Positions 63,896 to 64,000 of a stretch of 64,000 nt of DNA are shown here, piece by piece. The notes beneath the pieces were generated by a model. That model ran no database searches. It was not told the DNA's origin and worked only from the letters and a program-made list of their open reading frames with translations. The DNA comes from Serripes groenlandicus. Lineage: Eukaryota; Mollusca; Bivalvia; Cardiida; Cardiidae. Made by a program: the position numbers and the translations under genes. Positions within the stretch are counted from its first letter, which is position 1. Each line of letters opens with the position of its first letter. The DNA lies in NCBI GenBank assembly GCA_031761405.1, contig JASEVX010000001.1, positions 109,590,726-109,654,725 on the forward strand. The letters run 5' to 3'.

Positions 63896-64000
63896 ATCGC
63901 ATAATCAATATTATCAACGAATGAGTGAACAGAGTAGATCATGACTAGACCCTGTTCATATTTGACTGTATAACTCGCTGTGTTTGTTTGTTTGTGCTTT
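63896..64000. other. Right edge, nothing identified
   Basis: About 100 bases after the SINE. 'gatcatgactagaccctgtt' near 63938 resembles a dispersed repeat, and 'tttgtttgtttg' is a short simple repeat. Confidence 0.3.

Overview
The window looks like nuclear DNA of a bivalve mollusc, probably a heterodont such as a dreissenid, myid or venerid. The genus is a guess from the repeat style, not a database match. The evidence is: AT-rich sequence, a gene with seven coding exons and GT-AG introns, intronic transposon relics, many tRNA-derived SINEs that share one 3' tail, several MITE families and an unusually large number of tandem arrays. Nothing is organised as in bacteria.

Genes. The only gene that can be rebuilt completely is HCCS, holocytochrome c-type synthase (cytochrome c heme lyase), on the + strand at 16945-25512. 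Its seven exons join in phase to give 311 residues. A second confident coding sequence is an uninterrupted FkbM-family methyltransferase at 33757-35244 (+, 495 residues) with an N-terminal membrane anchor. A probable last exon of a membrane protein lies on the minus strand at 42332-42977, with a less certain upstream exon at 43787-43914. A probable last exon of an unrecognised + strand gene is at 615-823. Most other open frames are repeats read as protein.

Transposable elements. There are eight copies of a ~260 bp MITE (here MITE-1; 5'-GAGCCGT...ACGGCTC-3' ends, apparent 4-bp target duplications). More than twenty copies or pieces belong to a ~220 bp MITE (MITE-2) with piggyBac-like TTAA-CCC...GGG-TTAA ends, including copies in most HCCS introns. 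A ~555 bp TTAA-flanked MITE is present twice. A 2756-bp Mutator-like element with ~0.5 kb inverted repeats and a 9-bp target duplication lies at 13327-16082. A decayed Tc1/mariner element is at 60515-61350. At 8356-8518 a short LTR-like segment carries a 5S-rRNA-like internal promoter and is followed by a tRNA-Leu primer-binding site, the layout of the plant Cassandra TRIM elements.

Tandem arrays. From 5.4 to 6.8 kb lies a ~109-bp array. From 38 kb to the right end there are many unrelated arrays: 54 bp, 66 bp, a 10-bp repeat in ~0.35-0.5 kb higher-order units, 40 bp (two kinds), a 28-bp array of about 4 kb whose units contain a splice-donor consensus, and a 46-bp array of 49 units that grew inside a SINE. 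The right third is therefore mostly satellite and transposon DNA. The genes are not arranged in any functional cluster.
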